The notes under the pieces were generated by a model that had not been told where the DNA came from, did not search any database, and was given only the letters and a program-made list of their open reading frames with translations. A program made the translations under genes and the position numbers. This document shows, piece by piece, positions 55,801 to 63,793 of a stretch of DNA of 64,000 nt (position 1 is its first letter; the number at the start of each line of letters is the position of its first letter). This DNA is from Capitulum mitella (lineage: Eukaryota > Arthropoda > Thecostraca > Pollicipedomorpha > Pollicipedidae). The stretch is from NCBI GenBank assembly GCA_030062745.1, contig CP099843.1:23111122-23175121 (forward strand), in the 5' to 3' direction.

Positions 55801-58003
55801 CCCCTGTTCTCAGGCGGCGTCCGATGGGCCGGTGCGTCCGCGGTCGGCGCATGTTCTCCCCGCTTCCTCCGCCTGTTCCGAGTCGCCGTTCGCCGGCGGT
55901 CGTCGTGACCTTTGGCGGCGTCTGGCCGTGCGGGACGTGCCGGCCGCCGAGCCGCTAATGCCCGCCCCCGGCCGGGGTCACGACCTCGGACTATTCCCGC
56001 GGCCGGCGGGCGCGCAGGTGGCCCGCCGGCCGCCCTAATCCGGCCTTTCTCCGCAGACGGGGCCGCCGTCGGCGCCTCGCGCCGCTGACGCGCGGAGACC
56101 GCCCCGGCTTGGCCGGGGACATTCGGCTGACGGGCGTGGGCTATGGCTTAATGCTTGCCGCCATCTCGTGGGGCAAATAGATGCCGTGGGCGTAACTTGT
56201 TCTGTCGTGCATGGCATAGCATGTGCCGTTTGCGACTTGGCTGCTTGGTGTGCCCTCGGTCGTGAATGAGTCGTCACGTCCCGACTGGTGAGCGGCTGCC
56301 ACACCGCTGTCCGCTCAGAACGTGACGGCAGACATCCGGCATGACAACGGCCTATACCCAGCACCTGAAGCCGTTCCTGTGTGGCCAGACACCCACCTCG
56401 CCTCTGCCGGCATCCACCACGCCTCTTGCTGCCTTCCGCAGGCTGCACCGATGCCTCCCGCTTTCCGGCAGGGCCGAAGGGCGTGACGACGGACCGGCGC
56501 GGGAACCTGCTGGCGGTGGACAACCGCGGCTCGGCGGTCGTCACGTTCTCGCCGGGCGGCCGGCTGCTGGCGCGTTTCGGCAGCCGCGGCACGGGGCAGC
56601 ACCAGTTCGCCGGGCCGCACTACGTGGCCGTCGATAGCCAGGAGCGCGTCGTCGTCACCGACTTCCACAACCACTCCGTCAAGGTGGGCGGCGCCGGCGG
56701 CGCGCGGACGGGCTCGCATGCGCCCTCGTCTGCTGCGTATTTCACGTAGTGGGCCGAATCGGGAGCTCGCCGGTGTTGATTGTCTCTGAATGTTGCCCCG
56801 CCGGCGCGGCAGCGTGTGTACTCGCTGCGAAGCCCGGCTCGGCGGGTTCGCCCCACGTCGCAACCGACTATGGAGCGGCACCAGTCGGCCGCCCCCAGTC
56901 CCGGCAGAGTCCTGATGGCGCCGACTCCGCTGCAGGTGTTCAACGCCGACGGCAAGCACCTGTTCACCTTCGGCGGCAACGGCGAGTCGCCGGGCCAGTT
57001 CAACGCGCCGACGGGCGTCACCACGGACCGCTACGACAACATCCTGGTGGCCGACTGGGGCAACAGCAGGGTGCAGGTGAAGCGGCGCCGACCGGCCGGC
57101 TCGGGCGCGCGGCCGCGGGCGACCCCGAGACGTCAGAATGTTGAGGCACTCCCGCTACGGGGACTCAGTGCACTGACCCTGTTTGGGACTGGGTGCTTCC
57201 AGCCGCGGAGGCTCCTTTTTGCAGCGTCGTAACTGCGCCGTGCTGTGCGGGGTGAAGGGTTAGATGATACGACTCCGTGTTTACCTTTTTTTCTCGTCAT
57301 GTACACGGTGCTTAATGTGGGGCCGCTTTTTTCAAATGCTGATCGTCTAGAGTTCATTGGCACTGAGTCTGATGCGACCGACAGATACATTTTGTTCTAA
57401 TTGAACAGGGACGCCATGTGCGCTAAATTTTCGCAGCCTGACTAAATCTTCGGATACAGACAGCCTGAAATATCAGTTGTGCCCTTGTACAACCCGGATG
57501 CTGTCAGGTTTGCAATTTTTTCCCGTTCCTTTGTCATCTGCGTGCCGATGAACAACGCCCACCCGCCAGGAATTTCCATTTTGATTGGCGTTTCTCCTGC
57601 GCCAGGCGCGGCGTGAGGGAAGCTCTCTGGGTATTTTAAGATCGTTGATCAGCTCCGTACGTTTTCTCCGGCGATCCCTGCATGGTTGCTCAGCGACGAC
57701 CAGGGTGGCGTGGCTGCCGGACATCGGGCCGTTCTCGTGCCCTCGTCCTACCCCGCTGTTGCCGGGCGGGCCTGAAGGCCTGAAGGCGGGCTTCGGCATG
57801 ACCAGAGCCGTGCGGCCAACTGACCGCCTGGCCGCCGGCAGGTGTTCGACAACACGGGCCGCTACCTGTCCACGGTGAACACGAGCGCCACGCCGCTGTA
57901 CGGGCCGCAGGGCCTGGCCATGTCGCCCGACGGCCACGTCATCGTCGCCGACACGGGCAACCACGCCATCAAGCTGTACTCGTACCACCCGCTGCCGGCG
58001 TAG
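15554..58003 (+). CDS. TRIM-NHL protein (RING, B-box, coiled coil, NHL repeats; TRIM2/TRIM3/nhl-1 class), 14 coding exons
   Basis: Exons: 15554-15760, 22332-22448, 26195-26311, 28002-28182, 28924-29081, 29620-29806, 30424-30598, 31898-32042, 33679-33927, 43631-43728, 46559-46722, 56472-56683, 56936-57076 and 57842-58003. Every junction is GT/AG and in phase, giving 770 residues. Domains: RING C3HC4 (C58, C61, C73, H75, C78, C81, C95, C98), Cys-rich link (109-147), poly-Glu (156-175), B-box 2 (C203, H206, C215, C218, C223, C226, H231, H234), coiled coil (about 245-380), Ser/Arg-rich linker (430-495) and NHL propeller (about 498-770). RING-NHL proteins are cytoplasmic E3 ligases or RNA-binding regulators of mRNA and cell fate. 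[39 protein letters not shown] and LYGPQGLA are near-identical to TRIM2/3, but the filamin domain of TRIM2/3 is missing, so an nhl-1-type or mei-P26-like assignment is possible. Confidence 0.92.
18785..19470. repeat. GC-rich minisatellite in intron 1, about 34-bp unit
   Basis: About 18 copies of a unit reading GACGGGTTGACCGGCTGCCG, CCGCCGCTGTGGCT, with 3-bp length variation. The left copies are more diverged. Long apparent ORFs on the minus strand are a by-product of the repeat. Confidence 0.9.
20284..20570 (-). mobile_element. tRNA-like SINE, copy 1, with (TA)n tail
   Basis: Read on the minus strand, a tRNA-type B box (GAGTTCGAGACC, one base off consensus) lies about 50 bases after an A-box-like TACCCTAATGGATG. 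The body runs into a (TA)n tract at 20285-20337, which would be the 3' tail. A second copy is at 52757-53030. Confidence 0.55.
20285..20337. repeat. (TA)n microsatellite
   Basis: About 26 TA dinucleotides, ending in TATGTATGTATAAG. Confidence 0.95.
22332..22448 (+). CDS. TRIM-NHL exon 2: second half of RING
   Basis: Acceptor CCCGTTCCAG|ATC and donor GACGGG|GTGAGT, phase 0 at both ends, 39 codons. Encodes [17 protein letters not shown] and [17 protein letters not shown], supplying C73, H75, C78, C81, C95 and C98. The RING is split by a 6.6-kb intron after the K of RGPK. All eight zinc ligands are intact, so ligase activity is plausible. Confidence 0.93.
22790..23150. repeat. Minisatellite in intron 2 carrying CAG|GTAGG motifs
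   Basis: About nine copies of a roughly 30-bp unit, GTAGGCTTCTGCCCGGCCGG plus TGTCTGTCAG; the central copies are nearly identical. Each unit joins a TCTGTCAG acceptor-like end to a GTAGG donor-like start. The array begins about 340 bases after the exon 2 donor. Confidence 0.85.
24330..24337 (+). promoter_or_regulatory. Perfect TATA box in intron 2
   Basis: TATAAAAG flanked by GC-rich sequence (GGCCGCGCC before, GCCAGTCCCGC after), the textbook context of a strong core promoter. It is oriented to transcribe exons 3-14. A start about 30 bases on would fall in CGGCCTTTCTCTTCAAAG. Function is inferred. Confidence 0.4.
24520..24850. repeat. Degenerate tandem repeat (CGGACCGTCACTGTGAGG family)
   Basis: About eight diverged copies of a 35-45-bp unit: TGATGGGCCGTGACGGACCG, TCACTGTGAGGTGTC. 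It lies downstream of the TATA-like site in intron 2. Confidence 0.8.
26195..26311 (+). CDS. TRIM-NHL exon 3: post-RING Cys-rich segment
   Basis: Acceptor CCGCTGCCAG|GTG and donor GGCAACAG|GTGGGC, phase 0, 39 codons. Starts [10 protein letters not shown], matching the VSALQNNFF that follows the RING in TRIM2/3. Then come five cysteines (C119, C128, C130, C138, C141) in [12 protein letters not shown] and SCDVC, perhaps a degenerate B-box 1. The frame stays open through the tandem array beyond the donor. Confidence 0.9.
26312..27120. repeat. Minisatellite made from the exon 3 splice donor
   Basis: Begins at the intron's first base. About 18 units of 40-50 bp each carry AGGTGGGYGG. The exon 3 end and donor (CACGGCAACAG|GTGGGC) recur as CACGGCAACAGGTGGGTGG at about 26775, 26820, 26863 and 27008; other units read CACGGCTCCAGGTGGGCGG or CACTGCCAGAGGTGGGTGG. 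The exon 3 frame stays open to about 27100. Confidence 0.9.
28002..28182 (+). CDS. TRIM-NHL exon 4: poly-Glu tract and start of B-box
   Basis: Acceptor CTTGCCAG|CAG (tandem NAGNAG; use of the second AG drops one Gln). Twenty consecutive Glu codons (28026-28085) sit between two Asp, then an acidic link, then [10 protein letters not shown] with the first B-box ligands C203 and H206. Donor ACGCCG|GTAGGC, phase 1. Confidence 0.9.
28026..28085 (+). repeat. GAG trinucleotide repeat coding poly-Glu in exon 4
   Basis: Twenty Glu codons, all GAG except the second (GAA). A pure run like this is expected to vary in length between individuals. Confidence 0.95.
28924..29081 (+). CDS. TRIM-NHL exon 5: rest of B-box and start of coiled coil
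   Basis: Acceptor CGCGACAG|GC (phase 1) and donor GCACCAG|GTGGGT (phase 0). Encodes [20 protein letters not shown] and ILHAQHRTC, completing a canonical B-box 2 (C215, C218, C223, C226, H231, H234), then a leucine-rich helical start [11 protein letters not shown]. Confidence 0.93.
29620..29806 (+). CDS. TRIM-NHL exon 6: coiled coil
   Basis: Acceptor CGCCGGCAG|ATG and donor GGCATAG|GTGGGT. Encodes 62 residues with heptad-like Leu/Ala spacing ([40 protein letters not shown]), the antiparallel dimerisation helix of TRIM proteins. Incoming phase 0, outgoing phase 1. Confidence 0.9.
29975..30090. repeat. 21-bp minisatellite in intron 6
   Basis: About five copies of GGACGCCGGTCCCCGTCTGT with small changes. 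The array falls between exons 6 and 7. Confidence 0.85.
30424..30598 (+). CDS. TRIM-NHL exon 7: coiled coil, distal part
   Basis: Acceptor GCGTCCGCAG|AC and donor GACCTCAG|GTCAGT (phase 1 in, phase 2 out). Encodes [16 protein letters not shown], then [20 protein letters not shown], matching the TEVLLVKKQM...LNELAD segment of TRIM2. A shorter form ending at AACAAACAG|GTGACC (30540) is also possible but would break phase with exon 8. Confidence 0.87.
30599..30870. repeat. 27-bp minisatellite made from the exon 7 splice donor
   Basis: Starts at the first intronic base. Units of 27 bp (some shorter) read GTCATTGTCAGAGGGTCCCG plus ACCTCAG, so the exon end GACCTCAG|GTCA recurs about nine times. 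The exon 7 frame runs open through five units to a TAG at 30735-30737. Confidence 0.9.
31204..31612. repeat. AT-richer segment bounded by a short direct repeat in intron 7
   Basis: ATGGCATAAGGC occurs at 31204-31215 and 31595-31606, followed by RTGYCC in both. Between them lies CpG-poor sequence unlike the rest of the intron, with a 112-codon plus-strand frame (31265-31603) lacking recognisable motifs. It could be a small insertion, but the flanks are imperfect. Confidence 0.35.
31898..32042 (+). CDS. TRIM-NHL exon 8: linker after coiled coil
   Basis: Acceptor TCGTGTTGCAG|G (completes the phase-2 codon) and donor GGACAG|GTGGGA (phase 0), 48 full codons. Encodes [20 protein letters not shown] and an acidic Pro-rich tail. 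In TRIM2/3 the filamin domain would follow here; it is absent. Confidence 0.87.
32050..32700. repeat. CTGTGGCTG-type tandem repeats in intron 8
   Basis: Degenerate TGTGGCTGTGTCTGAC units lead into three near-identical copies of a roughly 57-bp unit (GCTCCTGTTTGTGACTGCGG, CCGATTCTGCGGCTGTC) at about 32510-32665. Confidence 0.85.
33420..33660. repeat. CTGACC/CTCC tandem repeat upstream of the exon 9 acceptor
   Basis: Short units TCTGACCTGACTCC, organised in a higher-order period of about 75 bp (ACCTACACCCTGTGACCTGC recurs at about 33531 and 33600). The array stops about 20 bases before the AG at 33678. Each unit holds a YTNAY branch-point-like CTGAC and pyrimidines. Confidence 0.85.
33679..33927 (+). 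CDS. TRIM-NHL exon 9: Ser/Arg-rich linker and start of NHL
   Basis: Acceptor CCGTCCCCAG|CTG and donor AACCCGCAG|GTGAGC; 83 codons, phase 0. Encodes a Ser/Arg-rich basic stretch ([20 protein letters not shown]), a poly-Pro run, then [20 protein letters not shown], the first strand of the NHL propeller. The RS-like part could be phosphorylated or bind RNA (inference). Confidence 0.92.
33928..34110. repeat. Minisatellite made from the exon 9 splice donor, first block
   Basis: Units of about 20-26 bp, GGCCCGTAGGTGAGCTGCAG and variants, start immediately after the exon 9 donor CCCGCAG|GTGAGC. Eight copies of CCCGTAGGT-like donor motifs are present. The exon frame stops in the first unit (TAG), so retention would truncate the protein. 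Confidence 0.85.
34150..34330 (+). promoter_or_regulatory. Promoter-like GC island within the intron 9 repeat
   Basis: Non-repetitive, CpG-dense block that interrupts the donor-like array. It holds a palindromic E-box (CACGTG, about 34183), a CRE half-site GTGACGTC, a CCAAT box (GACCAATCC) and GGCGCCGCGCC. It lacks an evident TATA. A start here would give transcripts of NHL exons only. Weak, motif-based call. Confidence 0.3.
34380..34570. repeat. Intron 9 donor-like minisatellite, second block
   Basis: Resumes the GAGCTGCATTGGCCCGTAGG unit after the GC island; about eight more diverged copies. Confidence 0.8.
35560..35890. repeat. 65-bp minisatellite in intron 9
   Basis: About five copies of GGAGACGGGACGTCCACTGT, ACTGACGCCTGACAGGCACT, GTAGACCGGACGGAACTGGT, CCGGT. 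Copies 1-4 are nearly identical and the last two diverged. Confidence 0.9.
36370..36560. repeat. Degenerate tandem repeat (CAGTCGGTAAT family)
   Basis: Units of about 35-45 bp built on GACACTGTCGTCAGTCGGTA and AT-rich spacers; strongly diverged. Confidence 0.5.
40601..41820. mobile_element. piggyBac-like nonautonomous element (TTAA-flanked)
   Basis: TTAA|CCCTATTCCC at 40601-40614 mirrors GGGAATAGGG|TTAA at 41807-41820, with subterminal GGCAGGGGG and GAATCCGCCC also inverted (about 40615 and 41750-41780). TTAA target duplication with CCC termini is the piggyBac hallmark. The 1.2-kb AT-rich interior lacks a transposase frame but has AAGGTCAAGGTCAAAAGTCA-type sequence. It lies in intron 9. Confidence 0.7.
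43631..43728 (+). CDS. TRIM-NHL exon 10: NHL repeat 1
   Basis: Acceptor CTGTCCCCAG|GGT and donor CTGAG|GTGAGA, phase 0 in and phase 2 out. Encodes [20 protein letters not shown] and [12 protein letters not shown], an NHL repeat nearly identical in its core to TRIM2/3. It follows a 9.7-kb intron. Confidence 0.93.
44681..44968. repeat. 48-bp minisatellite, six copies
   Basis: ATAGATTGAGCGTTTCGCCG, CACACGATGGGGAGGGGCCA, AATCTCAT. Two subtypes alternate (CACAC with CCAAAT; CACTC with CCAGAT) in the order A-B-A-B-A-A, so a 96-bp dimer was itself duplicated. Intron 10. Confidence 0.95.
45070..45104. repeat. (TA)n microsatellite
   Basis: About 17 TA dinucleotides in intron 10. Confidence 0.95.
45835..46455. 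repeat. GGATTCGAATCC-rich element, possible foldback MITE
   Basis: Clusters of GATTCGAATCC-type palindromes at 45840-45965 and again at 46380-46450 bracket an AT-rich 400-bp centre. Clustered, partly self-complementary ends suggest a foldback or MITE-type element. No target duplication could be fixed. It ends about 100 bases before exon 11. Confidence 0.4.
46559..46722 (+). CDS. TRIM-NHL exon 11: NHL repeat 2
   Basis: Acceptor GGCCGGCAG|G and donor CTGCAAG|GTCAGT, phase 2 in and phase 1 out. Encodes [40 protein letters not shown] and the turn into repeat 3. Confidence 0.93.
47400..47870. other. CpG-rich block in intron 11
   Basis: Very CG-dense sequence with repeated GACGGTCACGGCG-like words. 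No TATA, donor pairing or coding frame supports a gene; long open frames here reflect base composition. Confidence 0.4.
48885..49480. repeat. Dispersed repeat, copy 2, left part
   Basis: Matches 19770-20284: CATTTTGATTGGGGG, AGCAAAGGTGGCCCC, GGATCCGCCAGT, GGCCCCAGAAACCAATCT, CATGGGATTTG and ATCATACATTG occur in the same order. It ends in an AT-rich stretch where copy 1 has its (TA)n. Confidence 0.75.
50700..51190. repeat. Pyrimidine-rich GTCTCCGTCGGTCTC degenerate repeat
   Basis: Diverged tandem words of TCGGTCTC, TTTGTCGG and CTGTCTCTG. No gene features. Intron 11. Confidence 0.6.
52745..54155. repeat. Dispersed repeat, copy 2, right part
   Basis: Matches 20284-21775 from the (TA)n through GGCACTAGAGGATCTTTACC, TGTACAACGTCAACGATAGA and TTTTAAATTACTAGTATTGG to GTTACGGGGCCCATG. 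It is separated from its expected left part by about 3.3 kb. Confidence 0.75.
52757..53030 (-). mobile_element. tRNA-like SINE, copy 2, with (TA)n tail
   Basis: On the minus strand a perfect B box GGGTTCGAGACC follows an A-box-like TAGCCTGATGAATG by about 50 bases. The body then leads into (TA)n at 52760-52805. Same family as the element at 20284-20570. Confidence 0.6.
55145..55230. repeat. 86-bp perfect direct repeat, left copy
   Basis: Identical base for base to 55437-55522 (GATCGGCGGGATCGTGTTTC to GGATCGGAGAAAAGACAG), separated by 206 bp. Intron 11. Confidence 0.95.
55437..55522. repeat. 86-bp perfect direct repeat, right copy
   Basis: Identical to 55145-55230. The intervening 206 bp are AT-richer and unrelated. 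Confidence 0.95.
56472..56683 (+). CDS. TRIM-NHL exon 12: NHL repeats 3 and 4
   Basis: Acceptor TTTCCGGCAG|GG (phase 1) and donor GTCAAG|GTGGGC (phase 0). Encodes [40 protein letters not shown] and [12 protein letters not shown]. It is separated from exon 11 by a 9.7-kb intron. Confidence 0.94.
56936..57076 (+). CDS. TRIM-NHL exon 13: NHL repeat 5
   Basis: Acceptor CGCTGCAG|GTG and donor GTGCAG|GTGAAG, phase 0, 47 codons. Encodes [31 protein letters not shown] and [12 protein letters not shown], highly conserved in the TRIM2/3 propeller. Confidence 0.94.
57842..58003 (+). CDS. TRIM-NHL exon 14: last NHL repeat and stop
   Basis: Acceptor GCCGGCAG|GTG; 53 codons and TAG at 58001-58003. Encodes [40 protein letters not shown] and [13 protein letters not shown], closing the propeller at the usual C-terminus of the family. 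Confidence 0.94.
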   Translation: MFDNTGRYLSTVNTSATPLYGPQGLAMSPDGHVIVADTGNHAIKLYSYHPLPA

Positions 58004-61000
58004 GGCCGCCGGCCCGGTCCCGCGCGGCCGGCCGCGGACGGCGGCTGTCGGCGCTGGCGGCGGCGCGCGGCGCCTGCGGGCTGTACTGGCGCATGGCCGC
58101 GTGTCTGGCGTCGCCGGCTGGTGTCCTGGCAGCGGCGCACAGACGTCCCGGAGTCAGTGATAGGGTTTTGATTTTTGCGGGCCGCCGCGCAGCACGTGAA
58201 CGGGCGGAATGTGTGCGTGTCTTGAAGAGTTTTGCACCTTGGGTGAGGCTTTGCCACTGCAAATACGTAAGTGATGCGGACTAAGAATAATAGCTGCCTG
58301 CGTGGAATTTTGCGTGCGACTGTTTTTTTTTTCAGTGGGCTCAATTTTTCCTAAAATGCCAATGCCATCTACTTACTCTCCAGGTATTTATTCTGTGCGA
58401 CTGCGTCACCCGATTTGAAAGCTCTAATATTGAGGAAGTCAGTCAGGTTTGTTTATTTTTTGTGGGTTGGATAAGATATTGACGTTCAGTTGTTTTGTGC
58501 TTCGCTTGTCCTTGTTGCAAACATGTGTAACGTTATCACAGCGCACGCGAAGGGCGGTTGGACTATTTCGGATGCATTGTTTTCACCTCACCGCAACTAG
58601 GGGATTTGTGGCAGATCACCGTCAAACCAACAGATGCTGAGGACTGCCGCCAATGACATTGTCACATCCACATTTCCATTTTCGATATTCGCACGTCTCC
58701 AATGTCCGCAGTGGAGCGCCGCGTTGCGCGAAGGCTGCACAGAGCTTAGCACTGGGATGTTTAATCTTCCTTGTTTCGCCAGAATGTCATTGCAGAGCTA
58801 GTCCGGTTGGTTGGCTAATGGACGTGACGTTCTCACGGGGATTCCCAGCGTTGAGTTTTTACTCGATTCTCTCCGAGCCTGGACTGGACACGTCCGACAA
58901 TAAGGCGCCTCGGTTGGCTGAAGGCGCCCTCGGTGGCCGTGGTTGGCCTCGGCCTGACGGCCTGGTGCCTGCTCGAAGCTGCCCTCAGCCGATGGAGGCC
59001 GTGCCGCCTGTCTCAGGCGTCGTGCGGACCGGGCCGGCCGGCCGCCGCTCCCGCTCCGTGCCTTGACCGCTGTCTAGTGCCGGCTGGGCCGTGCCGTGCT
59101 GCCGTGCTGGCCGGCCGCTGCGGGCGTCGGTACCTCGCGGCTGTGGATGCCGGAAGCACTGGTGCCTCGCTGTGAGCCTCTGCTCGTTCTCGGTTCGCGT
59201 CACACCACGTGCAAGTCCTTTTATTCATGGATTATGTAACACCAGCGCATCGGATGCTGTAGTCACCAACGCAACGGACTTAATGACCACTGACGTACAG
59301 GATCGCCTCCGCTGATGTACGCGGGTTTGCGTTCACTGGCAGATCTTGCTTCGTGTGCTCCGTCAGACCGGATACGATATTCACTGGTTCTCTGGGGTTT
59401 GGTGTCGCAGATGCACGGGGCCTTGTCTTCACTGTTGTACCGTTCTCGTGAGCCACGCGCGCGACGCTGATGGCATGCGCTGATGACCTGGCTTCAAGAG
59501 GAGACCCAAGTTGCTGGATGGCCAAGCAGTGGGATCGCTTGCTAGCCGTGAGACCGAAAGTGCGAGTAAAGTGAGGCATAACTGCTGCACGTAATGTATT
59601 TGCACCAGCCCTTATGGGCTTTTGTATCCCCTCACAGTGGTTCGGTTGGAGTTGTTAAGTGATTTAATTTTATTTTTGTACTGTTATACACCCGCGATAT
59701 TTTACCAGTGCGTTAAATATGTTGGCGATATCAGTTCACAACGGCGTGTCGCAACGCAGTCTGCCTCGGTTCGCGTCGGAGAGCTCTACGAGGGTTTTGT
59801 GACTTTGGCGGCACGTGGCTCGTGTCGGCGCGGTGCGGACCATTGCTGTGTGATAGTCGTGAGGACCACGCGACGATGAATCGTCCTGGAGCCGCCTGGA
59901 GCTGCGTCGAGGCGACCCTCCCGTCCGTTGTCGGACCCCGGCCGAGGCTCCGGAGGGGGCCGGTGTGGCCGCTTGATGGCTGGTCCGTTTCGTCCGAGCC
60001 TCGGTTGGTCGGATGCTGGTCAGCGTTCCGCGGCGGATGCTGTCAAAGACGCGCCGATGTGCGCGAAGTGGGCGTGAACGCTGCTGCTTTGTGCTTGTGA
60101 GCTGACGCGGTTGTAAATGCCCGTTTTGGATATAATACAGACCGTGCAGTACTGATTGTCAGTCGAGAGTTTGCTGGTTTGTTTGAACGGGGAAGAGCGG
60201 CCTGTGTCGGAAGGCAGGTGTGCGCATGTGGCGCTCTTTACCACGCCGACGACAGGGTAGTTTGAAGCCACGTTGGACACAGCCAGCCTTTTCAGTGCTT
60301 ACATGGCCTCGGCAAGACGGCGTGAACGGCAGTCTCGAGATGAACCGGAGCTTGTCGGCCGTGGTTTCCTTGATATTGTGTGTGAACAATGTCTGATGAG
60401 CCGACAATTGTTTTGATGCTGTCGGGGGTTCTCTTGCACCACTTACGATGAAAAAACATTCCTGTTGTTCATTAGCGCGGGGAATAATTCTTTGCGCTGG
60501 TTGTCGCTCGAAGCACCTTTGCATTATCGGTGCGAGCGGATTTCGGCTTTGACATTACCCTTTCCGGAAAGCTTCTCGGTATAATGTCACGGCGCTTTCA
60601 TAATTCGACCACTCAATTTGCAGTAAATTTCATATTTTATTAACTCTCTTCGTCTGACAGCATGGCATACAAAATGGGATCTACGTCGCCATAACACATA
60701 CCCACGCAGAGCATTCTGAATCGCTTGTCTTGGGCATTCGTGCTATGGTACGGAAATTCGTTAAGTACTAAACTTTCTCATAGACGAATGCCCCTCCGAT
60801 TAACGTACCCTCGGATGCAACAAAAACTAAACTTTTGTTGAGTTCCAGCAGTTTTCATCGTATGCATGTCATTTACTTCGCCTTCAGGAAACTGTTGGTA
60901 ATTAAGTCTACGAGAGTGGCCCACATCTTAGCCTGCGCAGGGGTCCATAGCAAATGTCTCGGAAGTAACCTGGGTCTCAGAGTCGAGCTGCGGCACCACT

Positions 61001-63780
61001 AGGGCTTTCATGTGTTAATTGATCCTTTTCCCGCAAGGGAATGGGGGTGGGGGTGCGGGGAGGGCACCTGTTCCACATAATAAACACTGGCTGGTAGGTG
61101 AAAGCAGGCGTCCTCGTTACCTTCACTTTGCTCTTCATGGTTCGCAATGGGGTGTTCCTGAGGCATTGGCTAATATGAGTTTTCAGAGGCATCTAACCAG
61201 CCTTGACCGAGGCCAAAATATCCGTTTCGCGGAGAGGCGTGTGGTATGGATTCCATTCCACCATCTTTCATGACGTTTTGCTGTTCCTTAGGGTAACTAA
61301 GAGGTACTGGTTGTTCTGCATGGCTAGCACCAGCTTCCACGACAGCAACATCTGCACGGCATTCAGCATTGGACATGCCACACAGTTCTGAATGGAAGTT
61401 GGACGAGCAAGTCCGATAGTTACTGACAGATAGTTACCGTCTAGCATTTTGTCAAATCATGAAATAAAGGCGAGAAAAGCCGCCGCTTTCCGACGTTAGG
61501 AAGTTCTATTTTATTGTGCCTCTGTCCCAAGAATACGAGTCTAAAGAAAATGGAATTCTTTGTATGAAGCAAAATAATGTAAACCTGAGTATTGACTTCA
61601 AGAGGGCACCAAAACCATCCTCAAGCGTACGCTGTACAGAGAGCGCAAACGGACTTTCTTACGCGTTGCCTCACGTTCGGTGATATGGCTGGCGTCTGAG
61701 GTTTTCCTTGTCAGATGGCCAAGCTGGCGACGACAGTTGTCTTGCATTCGCTGTGGTGGATTAATGACGCACCGATTTCGCCAGAGACACGAGCGCCTGA
61801 GTGAATTACCGAACGTTATCCAGGACATTGAGATTCCTGCTGCTCTTGACTTTGGAACTTCCGAGTAACCTCTTTCGTGCACATGTAACTAAGCAATAGC
61901 AGAGGCTTTCATGTTGTCAGCAGAAAAGCTGTACCTGAGATGTAAACAGATCATAGGTATTTATTTGTGAATTTTATCTGAATGGCTTGTCATGGAGATG
62001 TCTTGGATTAGGCCCCGTGCTAAGCAAACCTTGTACGGACTCGCCCGAACGCGCACTTCCAGATAGCGGTTGAAATTTGTAAAAAAAGACAAACGCAGCG
62101 TCAAAGATGCAACACAACGATGCGATAATGGTACCCTCCTGTGACCCGCTGACAGCTAACCTGCGAACGAAATATCCAGCGCAGACCCGACGTAAATTCA
62201 GCCTTGCCAGGACGGGGACAGCCGCCTGCTCCAAACAGAGCTAGCGTTCACAGTTTCACGGACAGCGTCGAAGATCAGTTGTCGTGGGTCTTAAATAATT
62301 CAGCGAAACGGAGGCTCGACCGCAGCGGCGTGCGCTGGCTCCACGCCCTGCTGAGAATTGGGCTTCACAACGCCTGGGGCATGGACATCGGCATACACAG
62401 TGCGGTGTTCGGTGTTCGATGATACCTTTATACGCATTTAATGCCACAACGGTGAACCCGAGGGAAAAACTGTCTCTACCCGACAAAGCCCAATTCAGAC
62501 ACTCCCAGACGGACGCTTCAAAAAAAAAAAAAACGAAGCAAAACATGACCAAATCACGGGAGGAAAGAAGCTTGGAAAAAGAACACCAGGGTGTACCCAC
62601 ACCGGCTCCGCTTTTCAGTTGCAAGACCGGCTCTATTCAAGAATCCATCCAGCCATGGACGCATTTAAGAAGCTTTAAGTTTCTGATAAAGCTCACGATC
62701 ACCACTGATCACCTGACATCACGACCGCCCAGTCCGAACCGGGGGCGTTGGGTTTTGGATAGGGTCTCTTCGACCAGTACTGATCATTACGGAGCTATGG
62801 GCCGAAGGCATTAGGCAAGAGTGGCACTTAGACGCGCCGGATAGAAGGGGTCGCTGGGGCAAGGATGGGGATTAACGAGGATGAATGGGGTGGATGGAGA
62901 CGAATCGGAGAGGCGGCCTGAACTTCTCCACGTTGTGACGACCGCGTCTGCACGGCGCCCGCGCCGGCGCGGCGGCCGGCTGGACCGTGTGTATACCGCC
63001 GGCCCGCCGGGTCAGTTTCAGGGGGCCGAGTCGCAGTAGGCTGGCCGCTGCGCCGATCTCGCCGCTAACCGCGGGTCAATGGCCTCCCTGCACGGCCGCC
63101 TCTGGCGACGTGTATCTCCTGCAGCGAGCGGCGGGCGGGGCGCCCGGCGCGTTGCTCCGCGCCCGCTGCTTGCTGCCTTTGATACCCGGCGGGGTTCATT
63201 CAGGTCTCAAACAGCGCCATTGTGCGGTTCGACAAAAAGACCGAGGTTTCTGATACAGAGTTTCCTGATGTGAGATTCATGTCAGACCGGACGGGCACGA
63301 TTCTGTCGTAAGATTTTGAGAGACGCGGTTATTCTAGACTGGACGAGCATATGTTGATATATACATGATATGCTGACGTTCTGAATGTATACTAATGTGT
63401 CTAGGTTTGAGTAATCCGAAAATGTGTCTGGCATGCATATAAAGTCTGCAGCTTTCATACAAGGATCCAACGAGATCAACCTCAGCCAAAGTATTGACGC
63501 CTGTATGTCGGTCGTTTCTGGTGTCGATCATCTGCCGCATTACCATTGATCAGACACGTACGGCGTAAAATCATATAACATCGGTCCGTGCGATATCCCT
63601 TCTTGTAACAGTTTTCTGCTTGGCGTGATAGTTTGACTATTGGCGACCTCGTTTGTGCCAAATTTTTCTCTTTTTCATTACCTCTCCTTTCACAAGTTCT
63701 TCTTGCCAATTCTTCGTTCACACAGAGCTTCCACTTTCACCACCTGTATGCTTGACGTCCAACACTGACCACTCACAGCA
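58004..63780. other. 3' flank of the TRIM-NHL gene; no further gene supported
   Basis: The first part must include the 3' UTR, but no canonical AATAAA is seen close to the stop; the first clear ones are at about 61079 and 61460. ORFs at 61598-61882 (minus) and 62204-62422 (plus) have no recognisable motif. A CpG-rich patch lies at 62940-63190. Confidence 0.5.
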
Positions 63781-63793
63781 CTAGGACTTCACC

